Below are positions 17,698 through 27,096 of a stretch of 64,000 nucleotides of DNA, in pieces; positions within the stretch are counted from its first letter, which is position 1; each line of letters starts with the position of its first letter. Source of the DNA: Paenibacillus mesophilus (lineage in GTDB: Bacteria > Bacillota > Bacilli > Paenibacillales > NBRC-103111). The DNA lies in contig NZ_VCRA01000002.1 in assembly GCF_005938385.1 (NCBI RefSeq), positions 434,001 through 498,000 of the forward strand, written 5' to 3'. The translations under genes were made by a program, and so were the position numbers. The notes under the pieces were generated by a model. The model made no database searches and was not told where the DNA came from. It was given only the letters and a program-made list of their open reading frames with translations.

Positions 17698-17744
17698 TAT
17701 TAAAATAACAGGCAGCAAAATTTCGAAGATGGGGGAATGAATTT

Positions 17745-18587
17745 ATGTTTACTGCGAAAATAAAACCCGGATTGTGGCTCGCCATCCTGTTATGCGTGTT
17801 GACCGTGCTCGCTTCGGCGTGCGGCAGCAAGCCGGCGGAACAGCCGAAAACCGAAGGACAAGCCGCTGGGGGGAACGGCTCCGCCGCAGCCAGCTCGGAC
17901 GAGGTGCTGAAGAAGATCGCCAAAACGAAGACGCTTACAGTCGGCACGGACGCTACCTTCAAGCCGTTCGAGTACAAGTCCAACGATAAATACGAAGGGT
18001 TCGACATCGAGCTGATTCAGGCGGTCGCCAAGGAGCTTGGTGCGGATAAAGTGGAATTCGTGGATACCGAGTTCAAAGGACTCATTCCGGGCATGCAGGC
18101 AGGCAAGTTCGACCTGATCGTGTCGGCTATGTACATTACCGAAGAACGGATGAAGACGATCGATTTCTCCGACACGTATTTCCCGGGCGGTCTGTCCATC
18201 ATGACGAAGAAGGACAACAAGTCGATTAACGGCATTAATGATTTGAAGGGCAAAAAAGTATCGGTGCAAATCGGCACGAAATCGGTCAAGTTTCTGGAAG
18301 AAGGCTATAAAGACATCCAGATGGTGAAAGTGGAGAAAAACACCGAAATGTTCCTCGAGCTCGAAACCGGCAAGGTAGATGCGGTTATTACCGGATCCCC
18401 CGCCGCCAAGACGTATGCAAAGGAAAAGGGAACGGTTCAGGTGCTTCCGCAGGAGTTGACGGAAGAGTTTTACGGCTACGGCATCCGCAAAGAAAATCCG
18501 GAGTTCAAGAAAGCGGTTAACGAAGCGTTGAAGCGCGTGAAAGCGAACGGAACTTACGATCAGATCGTCAAAAAATGGTTTGAGTAA
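17745..18587 (+). CDS. Amino-acid ABC transporter substrate-binding lipoprotein (family 3)
   Basis: 280 residues. The signal peptide ends in lipobox LASAC with Cys26 as the lipidated residue, so the protein is tethered outside the membrane. A family-3 binding fold follows (TLTVGTDATFKPFEYKSN, YEGFDIELIQAVAKELG), typical of proteins for Gln, Arg, His or similar polar amino acids. It is the first gene of the sigma-54 operon, followed 20 bp later by the permease. The sensor kinase at 14514 carries a homologous domain. The ligand cannot be fixed by eye; the HutG-like hydrolase at the operon's end hints at a nitrogen-rich amino acid. Confidence 0.93.
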   Translation: MFTAKIKPGLWLAILLCVLTVLASACGSKPAEQPKTEGQAAGGNGSAAASSDEVLKKIAKTKTLTVGTDATFKPFEYKSNDKYEGFDIELIQAVAKELGADKVEFVDTEFKGLIPGMQAGKFDLIVSAMYITEERMKTIDFSDTYFPGGLSIMTKKDNKSINGINDLKGKKVSVQIGTKSVKFLEEGYKDIQMVKVEKNTEMFLELETGKVDAVITGSPAAKTYAKEKGTVQVLPQELTEEFYGYGIRKENPEFKKAVNEALKRVKANGTYDQIVKKWFE

Positions 18588-18607
18588 ACAGGAAATGGGG
18601 AGGAACT

Positions 18608-19281
18608 ATGCAGCATTTCGATTTTAGCGTGCTTCTGGAATGGGAATATACAGGTCTCCTCCTGAAGTCGCTCTGGTTCACCGTGTTGTATACGCTGGGC
18701 GGCTTCGCGCTCAGTCTCGTCATCGGCACGCTGATCGCGTTCGGCCAGATGGCCAAAAACAAGCCGGTCCGCTACGTATCGCTCACGTATTTATCATGGT
18801 TTCGGGGAACGCCGCTGCTCGTACAGCTGTTCCTGCTCTACTACGGGCTGCCGATCCTGTTCGGCATCGACACGGTTGCGTCGGTATCGGGTATCATTGC
18901 GCTCGGCATGTATAGCGGCGCTTATACTTCGCAAGTCATCCGGGGAGCGATCCAATCGATCGACAAAGGCCAGTTGGAAGCCGGGCGCTCCCTAGGCTTC
19001 TCCTATGCCGAGACGATGCGCAAAGTCATCATCCCGCAGGCGAACGTACGGATGCTGGCGCCGATGACGAACGAGCTGATCTCGCTAACGAAAAACTCGT
19101 CTCTGCTGTCGACGATTACGGTAGTCGAGCTGTTCCGGCAGGCAAACATCATCATCGCCGATACGTACAAGACGATGGAGTTTCTATTAGCCGTTGCGAT
19201 TCTGTACTACTTGGTCAATAACGTAATCGGGCTGATCGGCTTGAAGCTGGAGAAAAGATGGAGTACGGGGGAGGAGACGAA

Positions 19282-19285
<4 letters not shown>
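18608..19285 (+). CDS. Amino-acid ABC transporter permease (HisMQ/GlnP family)
   Basis: 225 residues, about five membrane helices. The EAA loop that contacts the ATPase is present: [20 protein letters not shown] followed by IIPQA. The start follows GGGGAGG. Its TGA stop overlaps the ATG of the ATPase gene. Permeases of this group usually act as homodimers, so one permease gene is enough for a complete importer. The segment [20 protein letters not shown] is the conserved first-helix region of polar amino-acid permeases. Confidence 0.93.
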
Positions 19286-20046
<761 letters not shown>

Positions 20047-20071
20047 TATCGAGAGGAGGAGGAGTCCACAA

Positions 20072-21052
20072 TTGGAACGTATACCATACATCGGACGACC
20101 GGGCATTGTTCATACTTCCGGTCAGGGGGACCCTTACGTTACCCGGCTGAGCGACTGGATTACCGAATGGGACGGAGCGGAGGCGCTGGATGCGGCTGTC
20201 ATCGGTGCGCCTTTGTCCAAAAGCTCGATCAGCTTCTCGGGCGCTCACATGCATCCCGGCGTTTTCCGTCAGCTGTTCAGCGCGTTTACAACTTACAACT
20301 TTGAAGAAGATCTCGACTTGCGCCATATGCGAGTTCGCGATTTGGGCGATATCGCGATGCACGTCACCGATATCCCGCAATGCCACACCAACATCGAGCG
20401 GGCGATGGCCGAAGTGGCCAAACGCCTGCCTACCGCCGTCCCTTGTCTGATCGGGGGCGACCACTCGATCACGTACCCGTCCGTGACCGGATTGCGAAGC
20501 GTTCGGCGGCAAAGGATCGGGCTTATCCAGTTCGACGCCCATCTCGACGTACGGGATACGGCATATGGCGGACGGTCGAACGGAACGCCGGTGCGCAGCT
20601 TGGTCGAGACGGAAGCGGTCCGGGGGGAGGACATTGTCACAATCGGGCTGCGCAGCTTCGCAAATTCGAAGGAGTACCGGACTTATGCGGAGCAGCAGGG
20701 GATAACGCTTTATACGGCGAAGCAAGTTCGCGAGCAAGGCATCCGAACGGTACTGGAGGAAGCGATGGATCGGCTCGCCTCCAAAGTCGATGCGGTGTAT
20801 GCGACGTTCGATATCGACGTGCTGGATCAGTCGGACGTGCCGGGAGTTCCGGCTATCGGTCCGGGCGGGTTGTCGCCGATCGACTTGTTTTATTGCGCCG
20901 AAGCGCTCGGTGCTTGGGATCGTGTCGCGGCCATGGATATGGTATGCGTCGATCCGAACCGCGATACGCGCGACAGGACGACCCGCATCAGCATGCACGT
21001 GCTGCTCTATTTTTTGACCGGACTGGCCAAACGTCTGCGAACAAGCGAATAG
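20072..21052 (+). CDS. Ureohydrolase (formimidoylglutamase/arginase/agmatinase family)
   Basis: 326 residues if started at TTG 20072, which lies 7 bp after GGAGGAGGAG; an in-frame ATG at 20039 inside the ATPase gene has no ribosome binding site. The binuclear Mn motifs are intact: LIGGDHSI, IQFDAHLDVRD and ATFDIDVLDQSDVPG. The stretches GGRSNGTPVRSLVE and GLRSFANSKEY resemble Bacillus HutG (formimidoylglutamase) more than arginase. It would release a C1-N2 unit such as formamide or urea from the imported compound. It is the last gene of the sigma-54 operon, giving uptake and first degradation in one transcript. The exact substrate is unresolved. Confidence 0.88.
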   Translation: MERIPYIGRPGIVHTSGQGDPYVTRLSDWITEWDGAEALDAAVIGAPLSKSSISFSGAHMHPGVFRQLFSAFTTYNFEEDLDLRHMRVRDLGDIAMHVTDIPQCHTNIERAMAEVAKRLPTAVPCLIGGDHSITYPSVTGLRSVRRQRIGLIQFDAHLDVRDTAYGGRSNGTPVRSLVETEAVRGEDIVTIGLRSFANSKEYRTYAEQQGITLYTAKQVREQGIRTVLEEAMDRLASKVDAVYATFDIDVLDQSDVPGVPAIGPGGLSPIDLFYCAEALGAWDRVAAMDMVCVDPNRDTRDRTTRISMHVLLYFLTGLAKRLRTSE

Positions 21053-21070
21053 ATCGAGCGGTATGCAGAA

Positions 21071-21100
21071 GTCGTGAGGGATCACGGCTTTCTTTTTTTT
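21071..21100 (+). terminator. Terminator of the sigma-54 operon
   Basis: GTCGTGA / TCACGGC stem (one G-T pair), 4-nt loop, T-rich tail of about ten T. Confidence 0.85.
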
Positions 21101-21278
21101 GAGGTGTTGAGACGATCGCGGCGAATAAATAATTGATAACGATAGTTCACCTGTCAGGAATAAGGTATCTTGTCCTAAAATAGAAATGCAAGCCGATATT
21201 GCCGATTACCCAATAATTAGCCGCACCGCAGATGCACGCTTCGATAGGTTCTTCTGCGCGAACTCGAGGAGGAACCGG

Positions 21279-21773
21279 ATGTCCGTTACATTTAGAGAGA
21301 TAACTGAACACAATTGGGAGGAATGCGTTCGACTGCAAGTCCGGGAAGGACAAGAGCGATTTGTCGCCCCCAATGTATACTCGATTGCTCAAGCCAAGTA
21401 CGAGCCCGACAAAGTTCCTCTTGCGATTTACAAGGATCAAACGATGGTAGGATTTATGATGTACGGACGCGATCCCGATGACGGACGTTATTGGATTTTG
21501 CGGCTCATGATCGATAAGAGCTATCAGGGCAGAGGCTACGGCCGTGCCGCTCTGCAGCAAGCGATAGCCTTAATAAAAAGCAAGCCGGATTGCAGCAAAG
21601 ATTTGACCATAAGCTTCAAGCCGGACAATGAAGCCGCTTCGAAACTTTACAAGAGCCTAGGATTCGAAGCGGAAGATTCGGCCGATATCCAGGATCATAA
21701 CAAAGAGATTGTCGCCAGACTGCCGTTATTCGAAGATAGTGGCACGGAACAAAGCAGGAGCTCCCGGCTATAG
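21279..21773 (+). CDS. GNAT N-acetyltransferase, spermine/spermidine acetyltransferase (BltD)-like
   Basis: 164 residues from the ATG behind GAGGAGGA. The core reads ILRLMIDKSYQGRGYGRAAL, with an intact acetyl-CoA loop (QGRGYG), and NEAASKLYKSLGFE. Together with the N-terminal ITEHNWEECVRLQV pattern and the PDDGRYWILR segment it resembles the BltD/diamine acetyltransferase group. It would transfer acetyl from CoA to a polyamine or similar amine. The upstream in-frame ATG at 21186 lacks a ribosome binding site. The terminator stem overlaps its stop codon. Confidence 0.82.
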   Translation: MSVTFREITEHNWEECVRLQVREGQERFVAPNVYSIAQAKYEPDKVPLAIYKDQTMVGFMMYGRDPDDGRYWILRLMIDKSYQGRGYGRAALQQAIALIKSKPDCSKDLTISFKPDNEAASKLYKSLGFEAEDSADIQDHNKEIVARLPLFEDSGTEQSRSSRL

Positions 21774-21788
21774 GGAACTCCTGCTTTC
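21754..21788. terminator. Terminator between converging genes
   Basis: 12-bp stem GCAGGAGCTCCC / GGGAACTCCTGC (one mismatch), 7-nt loop, T-rich on both sides. It overlaps the end of the GNAT gene and lies just past the small minus-strand gene. Confidence 0.8.
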
Positions 21789-21791
21789 ATT

Positions 21792-21956
21792 TTACTCTTC
21801 ATTCTCGTAGGCTTGGTTAGCGGATTCGTTTTGTTCGAACACTTCAGCGGCTTCCTCGGCGGAAAACTCCGTTTCGTATTCGCCCGGGACAGGCAATTTG
21901 TTCAGCTTTGTCGTCTGAACCATCGCTTTTGTTTGTTCGTTATTGGATTTGGCCAT
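21792..21956 (-). CDS. Small acidic protein, 54 residues (gamma-SASP-like?)
   Basis: Encodes 54 residues starting MAKSNNEQTKAMV behind a near-perfect AGGAGGTGCC, 6 bp from the ATG. It is Glu/Asn/Gln-rich, has no Cys or Trp and looks unstructured. The segment YETEFSAEEAAEVFEQN faintly resembles the TEF...QN repeat of gamma-type small acid-soluble spore proteins, which would fit a spore former. Similarity is weak and there is only one unit, so this is a suggestion. The strong translation signals and own terminator make the gene itself convincing. Confidence 0.75.
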   Translation of the reverse strand: MAKSNNEQTKAMVQTTKLNKLPVPGEYETEFSAEEAAEVFEQNESANQAYENEE

Positions 21957-22109
21957 AATGGCACCTCCTTTATTTAACTAACAACAACGTTTAATTTTCC
22001 TGATCGGTGGTAAAATTATACGCATCATTCCGGGCGTCAAGTTGGTGGCGGCAGGAGGGAGTATCCATCTATAATAGAGGTTACTACGGAATGGGGAAGG
22101 TGCGGAAGC

Positions 22110-22589
22110 ATGTTTCATGTCGAAGCCTATCAAGGAACAAGGGAGCAAAATTACGAGTCCGTCATCCGGCAGCTGCAAGCTCTGGTGGACGGTGAAACCG
22201 ATCGAATCGCGAACTTGTCCAACGCTTCGGCTTTGCTGAACCAATTTATGGACGACATCAATTGGGTCGGGTTTTATTTATATAAAGACGGCGAGCTCGT
22301 ACTCGGACCTTTTCAAGGATTGCCCGCATGCGTGCGCATTCCGCTGAGCCGGGGAGTATGCGGGAAAGCCGCCCGGGAAAGGGCGATCGTGCGCGTCGCC
22401 AACGTGCATGAATTCCCCGGCCATATTGCATGCGATGCCGCTTCGCAATCGGAAATCGTCATTCCAATGGTGAAGGACGGCGAGTTGATCGGGGTTCTGG
22501 ACATCGACAGCCCGAAGCCGGACCGGTTTGACGAAATCGACGAGTCGTACTTGCAGCAATTCGTCATCCGGCTGTGTGAATGCTTATAA
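22110..22589 (+). CDS. msrC: Free methionine-(R)-sulfoxide reductase (GAF domain)
   Basis: 159 residues forming one GAF domain. Three Cys at 74, 84 and 108 (PACVRIP, GVCG, GHIACD) have the 10 and 24 residue spacing of the catalytic set in Escherichia coli fRMsr, where the last is the nucleophile. INWVGFY and SEIVIPM are also conserved. It reduces free methionine-R-sulfoxide in the cytosol, using thioredoxin. The Bacillus subtilis homolog is YtsP. It starts after GGGGAAGG. It has no operon partners. Confidence 0.93.
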   Translation: MFHVEAYQGTREQNYESVIRQLQALVDGETDRIANLSNASALLNQFMDDINWVGFYLYKDGELVLGPFQGLPACVRIPLSRGVCGKAARERAIVRVANVHEFPGHIACDAASQSEIVIPMVKDGELIGVLDIDSPKPDRFDEIDESYLQQFVIRLCECL

Positions 22590-22781
22590 CGATTCGAATG
22601 CGGTCCGCCGACATCCTTTTGCCATAATTTGTGCCGGTGCAACATGATTGGTCCGGTTAAACTGTATTGGCGTACAGGAAGACTTCTACCGCGGGGCAAG
22701 ACTGTTTCTCTAGACCCACTCGAAGTACGTTTTGTATAATGACACGGTACCCTTTTATCGTGGATGGGAGATAAGCGTATC

Positions 22782-23651
22782 GTGGATACAATTCAAGAAA
22801 AACGGAAGTATAGCGCGGAGTTCGGAGCTTGGTTGAGCATTATCGTGTACATCGCGCTGTCAGCGCTCAAGCTCGGAGTCGGTTATATTTCGGGCTCCAA
22901 AGCATTAATGGCGGACGGACTCAATAACAGTACGGATATTATCGCCTCGTTAGCCGTACTCATCGGACTCAAAATTTCCAAGAAACCGGCCGATTCCGAT
23001 CATAAATACGGGCATTCGCGCGCGGAGACGGTAGCTTCCATGGTCGCTTCTTTTATTATGGCGGCGGTCGGCCTGGAAGTGCTGATCAGCTCGGGCGCGA
23101 AGTTCGTCCGGGGCGAATTCCAGTCGCCCGGAATGGCGGCGGCTTGGGTAGCGTTCTTATCGGCAGGCGTCATGTTCCTGGTGTACCGGTACAATATCCG
23201 CTTATCCGAGAGAACGGGAAGCCATGCTCTGAAAGCCGCTGCAGCCGACAACCGTTCGGATGCGCTTGTCAGCTTAGGGACGGTCGTGGGCATCCTTGGC
23301 AGCGTATGGGGGCTGCCATGGCTCGATGCATGCACCGCTCTTATAGTGGGCATCCTCATTTGCAAAACGGCTTGGGATATTTTTCGCGAAGCGACGCACA
23401 TGCTTACGGACGGGTTTGACGTAAAGGAACTGGAAAAATATAAAGACGCGGTCAAATGGATCGACGGCGTCGAAAAAGTGAAGGACATTAAAGGCCGAGT
23501 CCACGGCAACCAAATATTCGTGGATCTCGTCATCGAAGTGGACCAAGCGATGAACGTATTAGACAGTCATGCGATTACCGAACATATCGAGAGCGAATTA
23601 TGGGACAAGTATCAAATTCAGCACGTTCATGTTCATATCGAGCCTCACTGA
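22782..23651 (+). CDS. Cation diffusion facilitator (CDF) metal exporter, MneP-like
   Basis: About 289 residues with six membrane helices. Metal-site motifs are present: HDxxD-like positions GLNNSTDI in helix 2 and DNRSDAL in helix 5. The cytoplasmic C-terminal ferredoxin-like domain ends in VHVHIEPH. The DxxxD pattern (rather than HxxxD) favours Mn, as in Bacillus MneP/MneS, over Zn. GTG at 22782 is 11 bp after GGGAG; the in-frame ATG at 22764 has no ribosome binding site, but either is possible. It exports excess divalent metal in exchange for protons. Confidence 0.88.
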   Translation: MDTIQEKRKYSAEFGAWLSIIVYIALSALKLGVGYISGSKALMADGLNNSTDIIASLAVLIGLKISKKPADSDHKYGHSRAETVASMVASFIMAAVGLEVLISSGAKFVRGEFQSPGMAAAWVAFLSAGVMFLVYRYNIRLSERTGSHALKAAAADNRSDALVSLGTVVGILGSVWGLPWLDACTALIVGILICKTAWDIFREATHMLTDGFDVKELEKYKDAVKWIDGVEKVKDIKGRVHGNQIFVDLVIEVDQAMNVLDSHAITEHIESELWDKYQIQHVHVHIEPH

Positions 23652-23677
23652 CATGCGATTGTGCGATCGAAAGCCGA

Positions 23678-23730
23678 AAGCACCGGAACTTGAGAGGGAC
23701 CGCCCTCTACATGTTCCGGTGCTTATTTTA
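23678..23730. terminator. Bidirectional terminator between the CDF and GntR genes
   Basis: 12-bp perfect stem AAGCACCGGAAC / GTTCCGGTGCTT with a second inner stem GAGAGGG / CCCTCT and a T-rich end on the plus strand. Confidence 0.85.
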
Positions 23731-24402
23731 GTTTGATCCGGTATTGTCGTCGAAGCAAAGCAGTGAATCGCGTCGGCTTATATGATGAATCCATAGCTCC
23801 TCGATTTTGGCTAAATCTTGGGCGATCAAAGCTTCCAGCAGCAGCTCATGATCGGCGGGAATCCGGCTCAGGTCGGGAGCGAGCTTCATATTTTTAATAA
23901 AGTGAATGCGGAGCCTGTTCACGATGCCATACCAAATTTGCTTCGGGAAAGAAGTTTCTTTGTAAGTAATGATCGTTTCGTGGAAACGGATATCCTCCTC
24001 GACCAGCGAGGATATGTCGTTATCGGCGGCTGCCTTCTTCATAATTGCGATCGTCTCTCTTAAAATGTCAAAGAATGCTTGGTCCATCTCCGCCAGCTTC
24101 GTGCGTATCGAGAAGAGCTCGAGCTGTATCCGGATCGGAATGAGCAGCTCGGTAATTTCCGCCTTATTCACATCGGCTACGACCGTTTCGCGGTACGGAT
24201 GATTGCTGACCAGGCCCATCGCCTCAAGATCACGAAGCGCTTCCCGGACCGGACCGCGGCTGACGCCCATTTGACTTGCGATATCGAACTCTCTCAGCTT
24301 ATCCCCGGCCTTCAAGTCTCCGCTTACAATCGCATCGCGGATTTCTTTGCCGACCCGGTGACGGAGGGAGAAGTTGGATTGGTTCTTAAATTGAAATGAC
24401 AT
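23728..24402 (-). CDS. GntR-family regulator, FCD (FadR) subfamily
   Basis: 224 residues. The N-terminal winged helix (about 15-75) shows IRDAIVSGDLKAGDKLRE and VSRGPVREALRDLEAMGLV, the classic GntR signature. The all-helical FCD effector domain (about 85-215) has metal-ligand candidates in RFHETII and ELWIHHISRRD. Such proteins respond to carboxylic acids. Its promoter (TTGCCA, 18 bp, TATACT on the minus strand, -10 at 24461-24466) is followed by a palindrome that may be its own operator. Both the AraC gene upstream and this gene run leftward, next to the sugar or acid catabolic cluster at 25.5 kb. Confidence 0.9.
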   Translation of the reverse strand: MSFQFKNQSNFSLRHRVGKEIRDAIVSGDLKAGDKLREFDIASQMGVSRGPVREALRDLEAMGLVSNHPYRETVVADVNKAEITELLIPIRIQLELFSIRTKLAEMDQAFFDILRETIAIMKKAAADNDISSLVEEDIRFHETIITYKETSFPKQIWYGIVNRLRIHFIKNMKLAPDLSRIPADHELLLEALIAQDLAKIEELWIHHISRRDSLLCFDDNTGSN

Positions 24403-24441
24403 TCTTGGTTCGCTCCATTATGAAAAAGTTGAAATACGGCT

Positions 24442-24457
24442 TGCAACCGGTTTCGTT
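24442..24457 (-). promoter_or_regulatory. Candidate operator downstream of the GntR promoter
   Basis: TTGCAACCGGTTTCGT contains the perfect octamer AACCGGTT. It sits between the -10 box and the start codon, suiting autorepression. It also matches 12 of 14 cre positions, so CcpA is an alternative reader. Confidence 0.4.
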
Positions 24458-24527
24458 ACCAGTATAGCCAAGATCGTATCACTCTGGCAAGTGCAACCTT
24501 CTTCAATCGATTGTTAACAATGGTCTA

Positions 24528-25370
24528 TTAGTTCCTTTTTTTTGCAGCTTCTTTTCTGGCAGCTGCACTGAGACCGGGAAGCGGGACGAAGGCGATCGAA
24601 TGGCCCTTCTGAACGGCGGTGGGGGCGACTCCGGTAAACTTTTTGAATATGCGGTGAAAATAAGATTGCTCGCAGTATCCGAGATGATCGGATATTTCCG
24701 CGATCGTCATGCCGCCTGACTTCAACAATTCGCAAGCTACGGATACTTTGACCTGATGAATGAAATCGATGGGCGTTTGTCCGAGCATTTCCTTGAATAT
24801 TCTTGTCACGTGATTCGGGGATCGGTCGATATGGCGCGCCAAGTCTGACAGCTGAATCGGCTTGCAATGATTGTGCACGATGTAGTTTTGCAGTCTGTTG
24901 ATCAGGTCCTTCTTGACGGCGGAGCTATGCTTGTGCCGCGCATCGTGTATCAATCTCCCTACCAACTCGAGCAAGATTCCTTGGCAGATCAGATGCCCCC
25001 CTTGTGCTTGATCGAACCATTGCATCAGAAGCATGGAGAACCGTTGTCTGAAATAGTTGGCGTTGTGCATCCTCCATTTGAATACGCCGTGTTCGCGCAA
25101 TACGTCCAGGGCCGACTCCGCCTCTCCGGTAGCGGTGAAATGAGCCGAATATTTCTGATGCGGGCCCTTGGGATCGTTGCGGCAGGAGCGTATCGTGCCG
25201 GACGGAATAAACAGCACGTCGCCATCATGAAGCTCGATTACTTCTTCCTTGACCTGATATATAACTTTGCCGCCTGTTACGAAGATCAGAATGTGGTGAT
25301 AAACGGGCTCCTCGCGGATTTGCCATTTCTCGATACGGTCGTCGTACAAGACGGATTTCAAAGTAAACAT
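24528..25370 (-). CDS. AraC-family regulator with N-terminal cupin domain
   Basis: 280 residues from the ATG after GGAGAGG (an in-frame GTG lies four codons earlier). A cupin-type ligand domain covers about residues 10-140 (IFVTGGKVIYQV, HDGDVLFIPSG). Two helix-turn-helix units follow at about 185-275, with SDLARHIDRSPNHVTRIFKE and AEISDHLGYCEQSYFHRIFK, the AraC signature. It is divergent from the amidohydrolase gene with a 185-bp shared control region containing a 13-bp palindrome (25463-25475). It therefore probably activates the amidohydrolase-Rieske operon in response to a sugar or aromatic ligand. Confidence 0.9.
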   Translation of the reverse strand: MFTLKSVLYDDRIEKWQIREEPVYHHILIFVTGGKVIYQVKEEVIELHDGDVLFIPSGTIRSCRNDPKGPHQKYSAHFTATGEAESALDVLREHGVFKWRMHNANYFRQRFSMLLMQWFDQAQGGHLICQGILLELVGRLIHDARHKHSSAVKKDLINRLQNYIVHNHCKPIQLSDLARHIDRSPNHVTRIFKEMLGQTPIDFIHQVKVSVACELLKSGGMTIAEISDHLGYCEQSYFHRIFKKFTGVAPTAVQKGHSIAFVPLPGLSAAARKEAAKKRN

Positions 25371-25462
25371 AGGCAATCCCACCTCTCCTTCTCCGGAGTC
25401 GATTATTCCATTCTACGTGCGAGTCCAATGTCCTTTTTCAACGGATGCATTTCGAAAAAGGG

Positions 25463-25475
25463 TTGAATCGTTCAA
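25463..25475. promoter_or_regulatory. Palindrome in the AraC/amidohydrolase divergent region
   Basis: TTGAATCGTTCAA is a perfect 13-bp palindrome midway between the two divergent starts; possible regulator site. Confidence 0.35.
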
Positions 25476-25555
25476 AAAGAATCGCTAACGTTCATGGATA
25501 TTGAAATCGCGATCATGATAAATTGGAGGTAAGTTAGAAGCAGAGAGGGGATCGG

Positions 25556-26617
25556 ATGTTGAGTGAAAAACTAAAGATCATTGATTGCGACGTACACAAT
25601 GCACTTAGAAGCGACAGAGATTTGCTGCCCTACTTGCCCGATGCTTGGAAGGACCGGGTAGCCCAATCGGGACTGGGCCTGATGTACTCCGGATATTACT
25701 CTCCGGTCGGAGTCGGGAGGCAAGATGCCTTGCCTCCGGGCGGAGGCGGTGTTGGATCAGATCCGGATTTCGTCATCAAGCAGCTGGTGGAGCCGTATAA
25801 CATGGAATACGCGATTTTGACCAGCAATTTGTTCAGCGTATCGGTAGGCCATGATCCGGATTTCGCCGCAGCCGTGGCCAGCGCCTACAACGATTATTTG
25901 GTCGACCATTGGTTGGATAAGGATCCCAGATTCAAAGGCTCCATACTGGTAGCTTTGCAGGACCCGCAGTTGGCCGCGAGAGAAATCGACCGGCTCGGTT
26001 CTCACCCCGGCTTCGTCCAGGTGGTGAGCAGCAGCGCTTCCCGCATGCCGCTCGGCCAACGGTACTATCATCCGATCTACGAGGCGGCCGAGAGAAACGG
26101 ATTGCCGATCGCGATCCATCCCGGAGCGGAAGGAGCGGGACAGGCCAATCCGCCTACGGCGGCGGGTTATCCGACGTGGTATATCGAGTGGCATACTTGT
26201 CTGTCGACGACGTTCATGGCGCATCTCACCAGCTTAATTTGCGAGGGCGTCTTCGAGAAATATCCGCGATTGAAATTCGTGTTCATCGAGGGCGGCGTAT
26301 CGTGGCTGCCGCATCTGATGTGGAGGCTAGATAAAAACTACACGGCGCTGCGCTCTCAAGTCCCTTGGCTGAAAAAAATGCCAAGCGCTTACATTCGCGA
26401 CCACTGCTTCTTCACGACTCAACCGATCGAGGAGCCGAGCCAACCGTCCGATCTGAAGCATATTTTCGAGATGATCGACGCGGAGCATATTTTGCTCTAT
26501 TCCAGCGATTATCCGCACTGGGATTTCGATTCTCCCGATCACATTCTGAGATGGCTGAAGCCGGAAGAGCGGAGACGCATATTCTACGAGAATGCCAAGC
26601 AGTTATACAAGCTGTAG
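25556..26617 (+). CDS. Amidohydrolase family 2 (ACMSD-like) metal-dependent hydrolase or decarboxylase
   Basis: 353 residues. The early metal motif is DCDVHN (D-x-H form), followed by PIAIHPGAEGAG and the late SSDYPHWD, where the Asp is a catalytic metal ligand. This is the amidohydrolase-2 layout of ACMSD, resorcylate decarboxylase and related enzymes. These act on carboxylated aromatics or on lactones. It starts behind AGAGAGGGG. A one-domain Rieske protein gene follows 14 bp later, suggesting an oxidative degradation step on the same compound. The substrate is unknown. Confidence 0.87.
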   Translation: MLSEKLKIIDCDVHNALRSDRDLLPYLPDAWKDRVAQSGLGLMYSGYYSPVGVGRQDALPPGGGGVGSDPDFVIKQLVEPYNMEYAILTSNLFSVSVGHDPDFAAAVASAYNDYLVDHWLDKDPRFKGSILVALQDPQLAAREIDRLGSHPGFVQVVSSSASRMPLGQRYYHPIYEAAERNGLPIAIHPGAEGAGQANPPTAAGYPTWYIEWHTCLSTTFMAHLTSLICEGVFEKYPRLKFVFIEGGVSWLPHLMWRLDKNYTALRSQVPWLKKMPSAYIRDHCFFTTQPIEEPSQPSDLKHIFEMIDAEHILLYSSDYPHWDFDSPDHILRWLKPEERRRIFYENAKQLYKL

Positions 26618-26631
26618 AGAGGGAAGGCATA

Positions 26632-26982
26632 ATGACTGTACATGTTGTTGGCACGGCCGATCAGATTGGCGAAGGACAGCATCGCGTATACGACGTCTCG
26701 GGCCGTTCCGTCGTCATTTACAATATACGGGGCGAATATTACGCGATATTGAACTACTGTCCTCATCAAGGGGCGGAAATGTGCAAAGGGCGGGTGTGCG
26801 GTACGAATTTGCCCTCCGAAGTATACGAGTACTCGTTCGGAAGAGAAGGCGAAATCGTCAGATGTCCGTGGCACGGCTGGGAATTCGAGATCAAAACGGG
26901 GAAATCGCTCGCCCGCCCGAATATGAGGCTGCTCCGCTATGAAGTTGTCCTTGAGGGCGGCAAGCTGGGGATCAAGATGTAA
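26632..26982 (+). CDS. Single-domain Rieske 2Fe-2S protein
   Basis: 116 residues from the ATG after GAGGGAAGG; the longer frame from 26365 overlaps the amidohydrolase gene and is not used. The Rieske ligands are C43-P-H45 and C78-P-W-H81. The gap between the two pairs is about 32 residues, longer than the usual 15-20, and holds two further Cys (CKGRVC). It would carry electrons to an oxygenase, but no oxygenase gene is nearby. Alternatively it works directly with the amidohydrolase 14 bp upstream. Confidence 0.9.
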   Translation: MTVHVVGTADQIGEGQHRVYDVSGRSVVIYNIRGEYYAILNYCPHQGAEMCKGRVCGTNLPSEVYEYSFGREGEIVRCPWHGWEFEIKTGKSLARPNMRLLRYEVVLEGGKLGIKM

Positions 26983-27025
26983 CGCCGGATGTCGGGCGGA
27001 ACAGAAGCGAACATGCGGCAAGGAT

Positions 27026-27039
27026 TGAAAACGTTTACA
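27026..27039 (+). promoter_or_regulatory. cre box (CcpA site) upstream of the solute-binding protein gene
   Basis: TGAAAACGTTTACA matches every position of the consensus TGWAANCGNTNWCA. It lies 125 bp before the start codon and overlaps a possible -35 (TTTACA), which would give catabolite repression. Confidence 0.75.
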
Positions 27040-27096
27040 TTTTAATGTCGCGGCGATAATGTAACTTTAGTAAGATACTTATATCCGCGAAGATAT

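Noticed and set aside
22590..22781. Mn riboswitch (yybP-ykoY) or MntR box ahead of the CDF gene
   Set aside because: No recognisable conserved loop sequences or MntR palindrome were found by eye.
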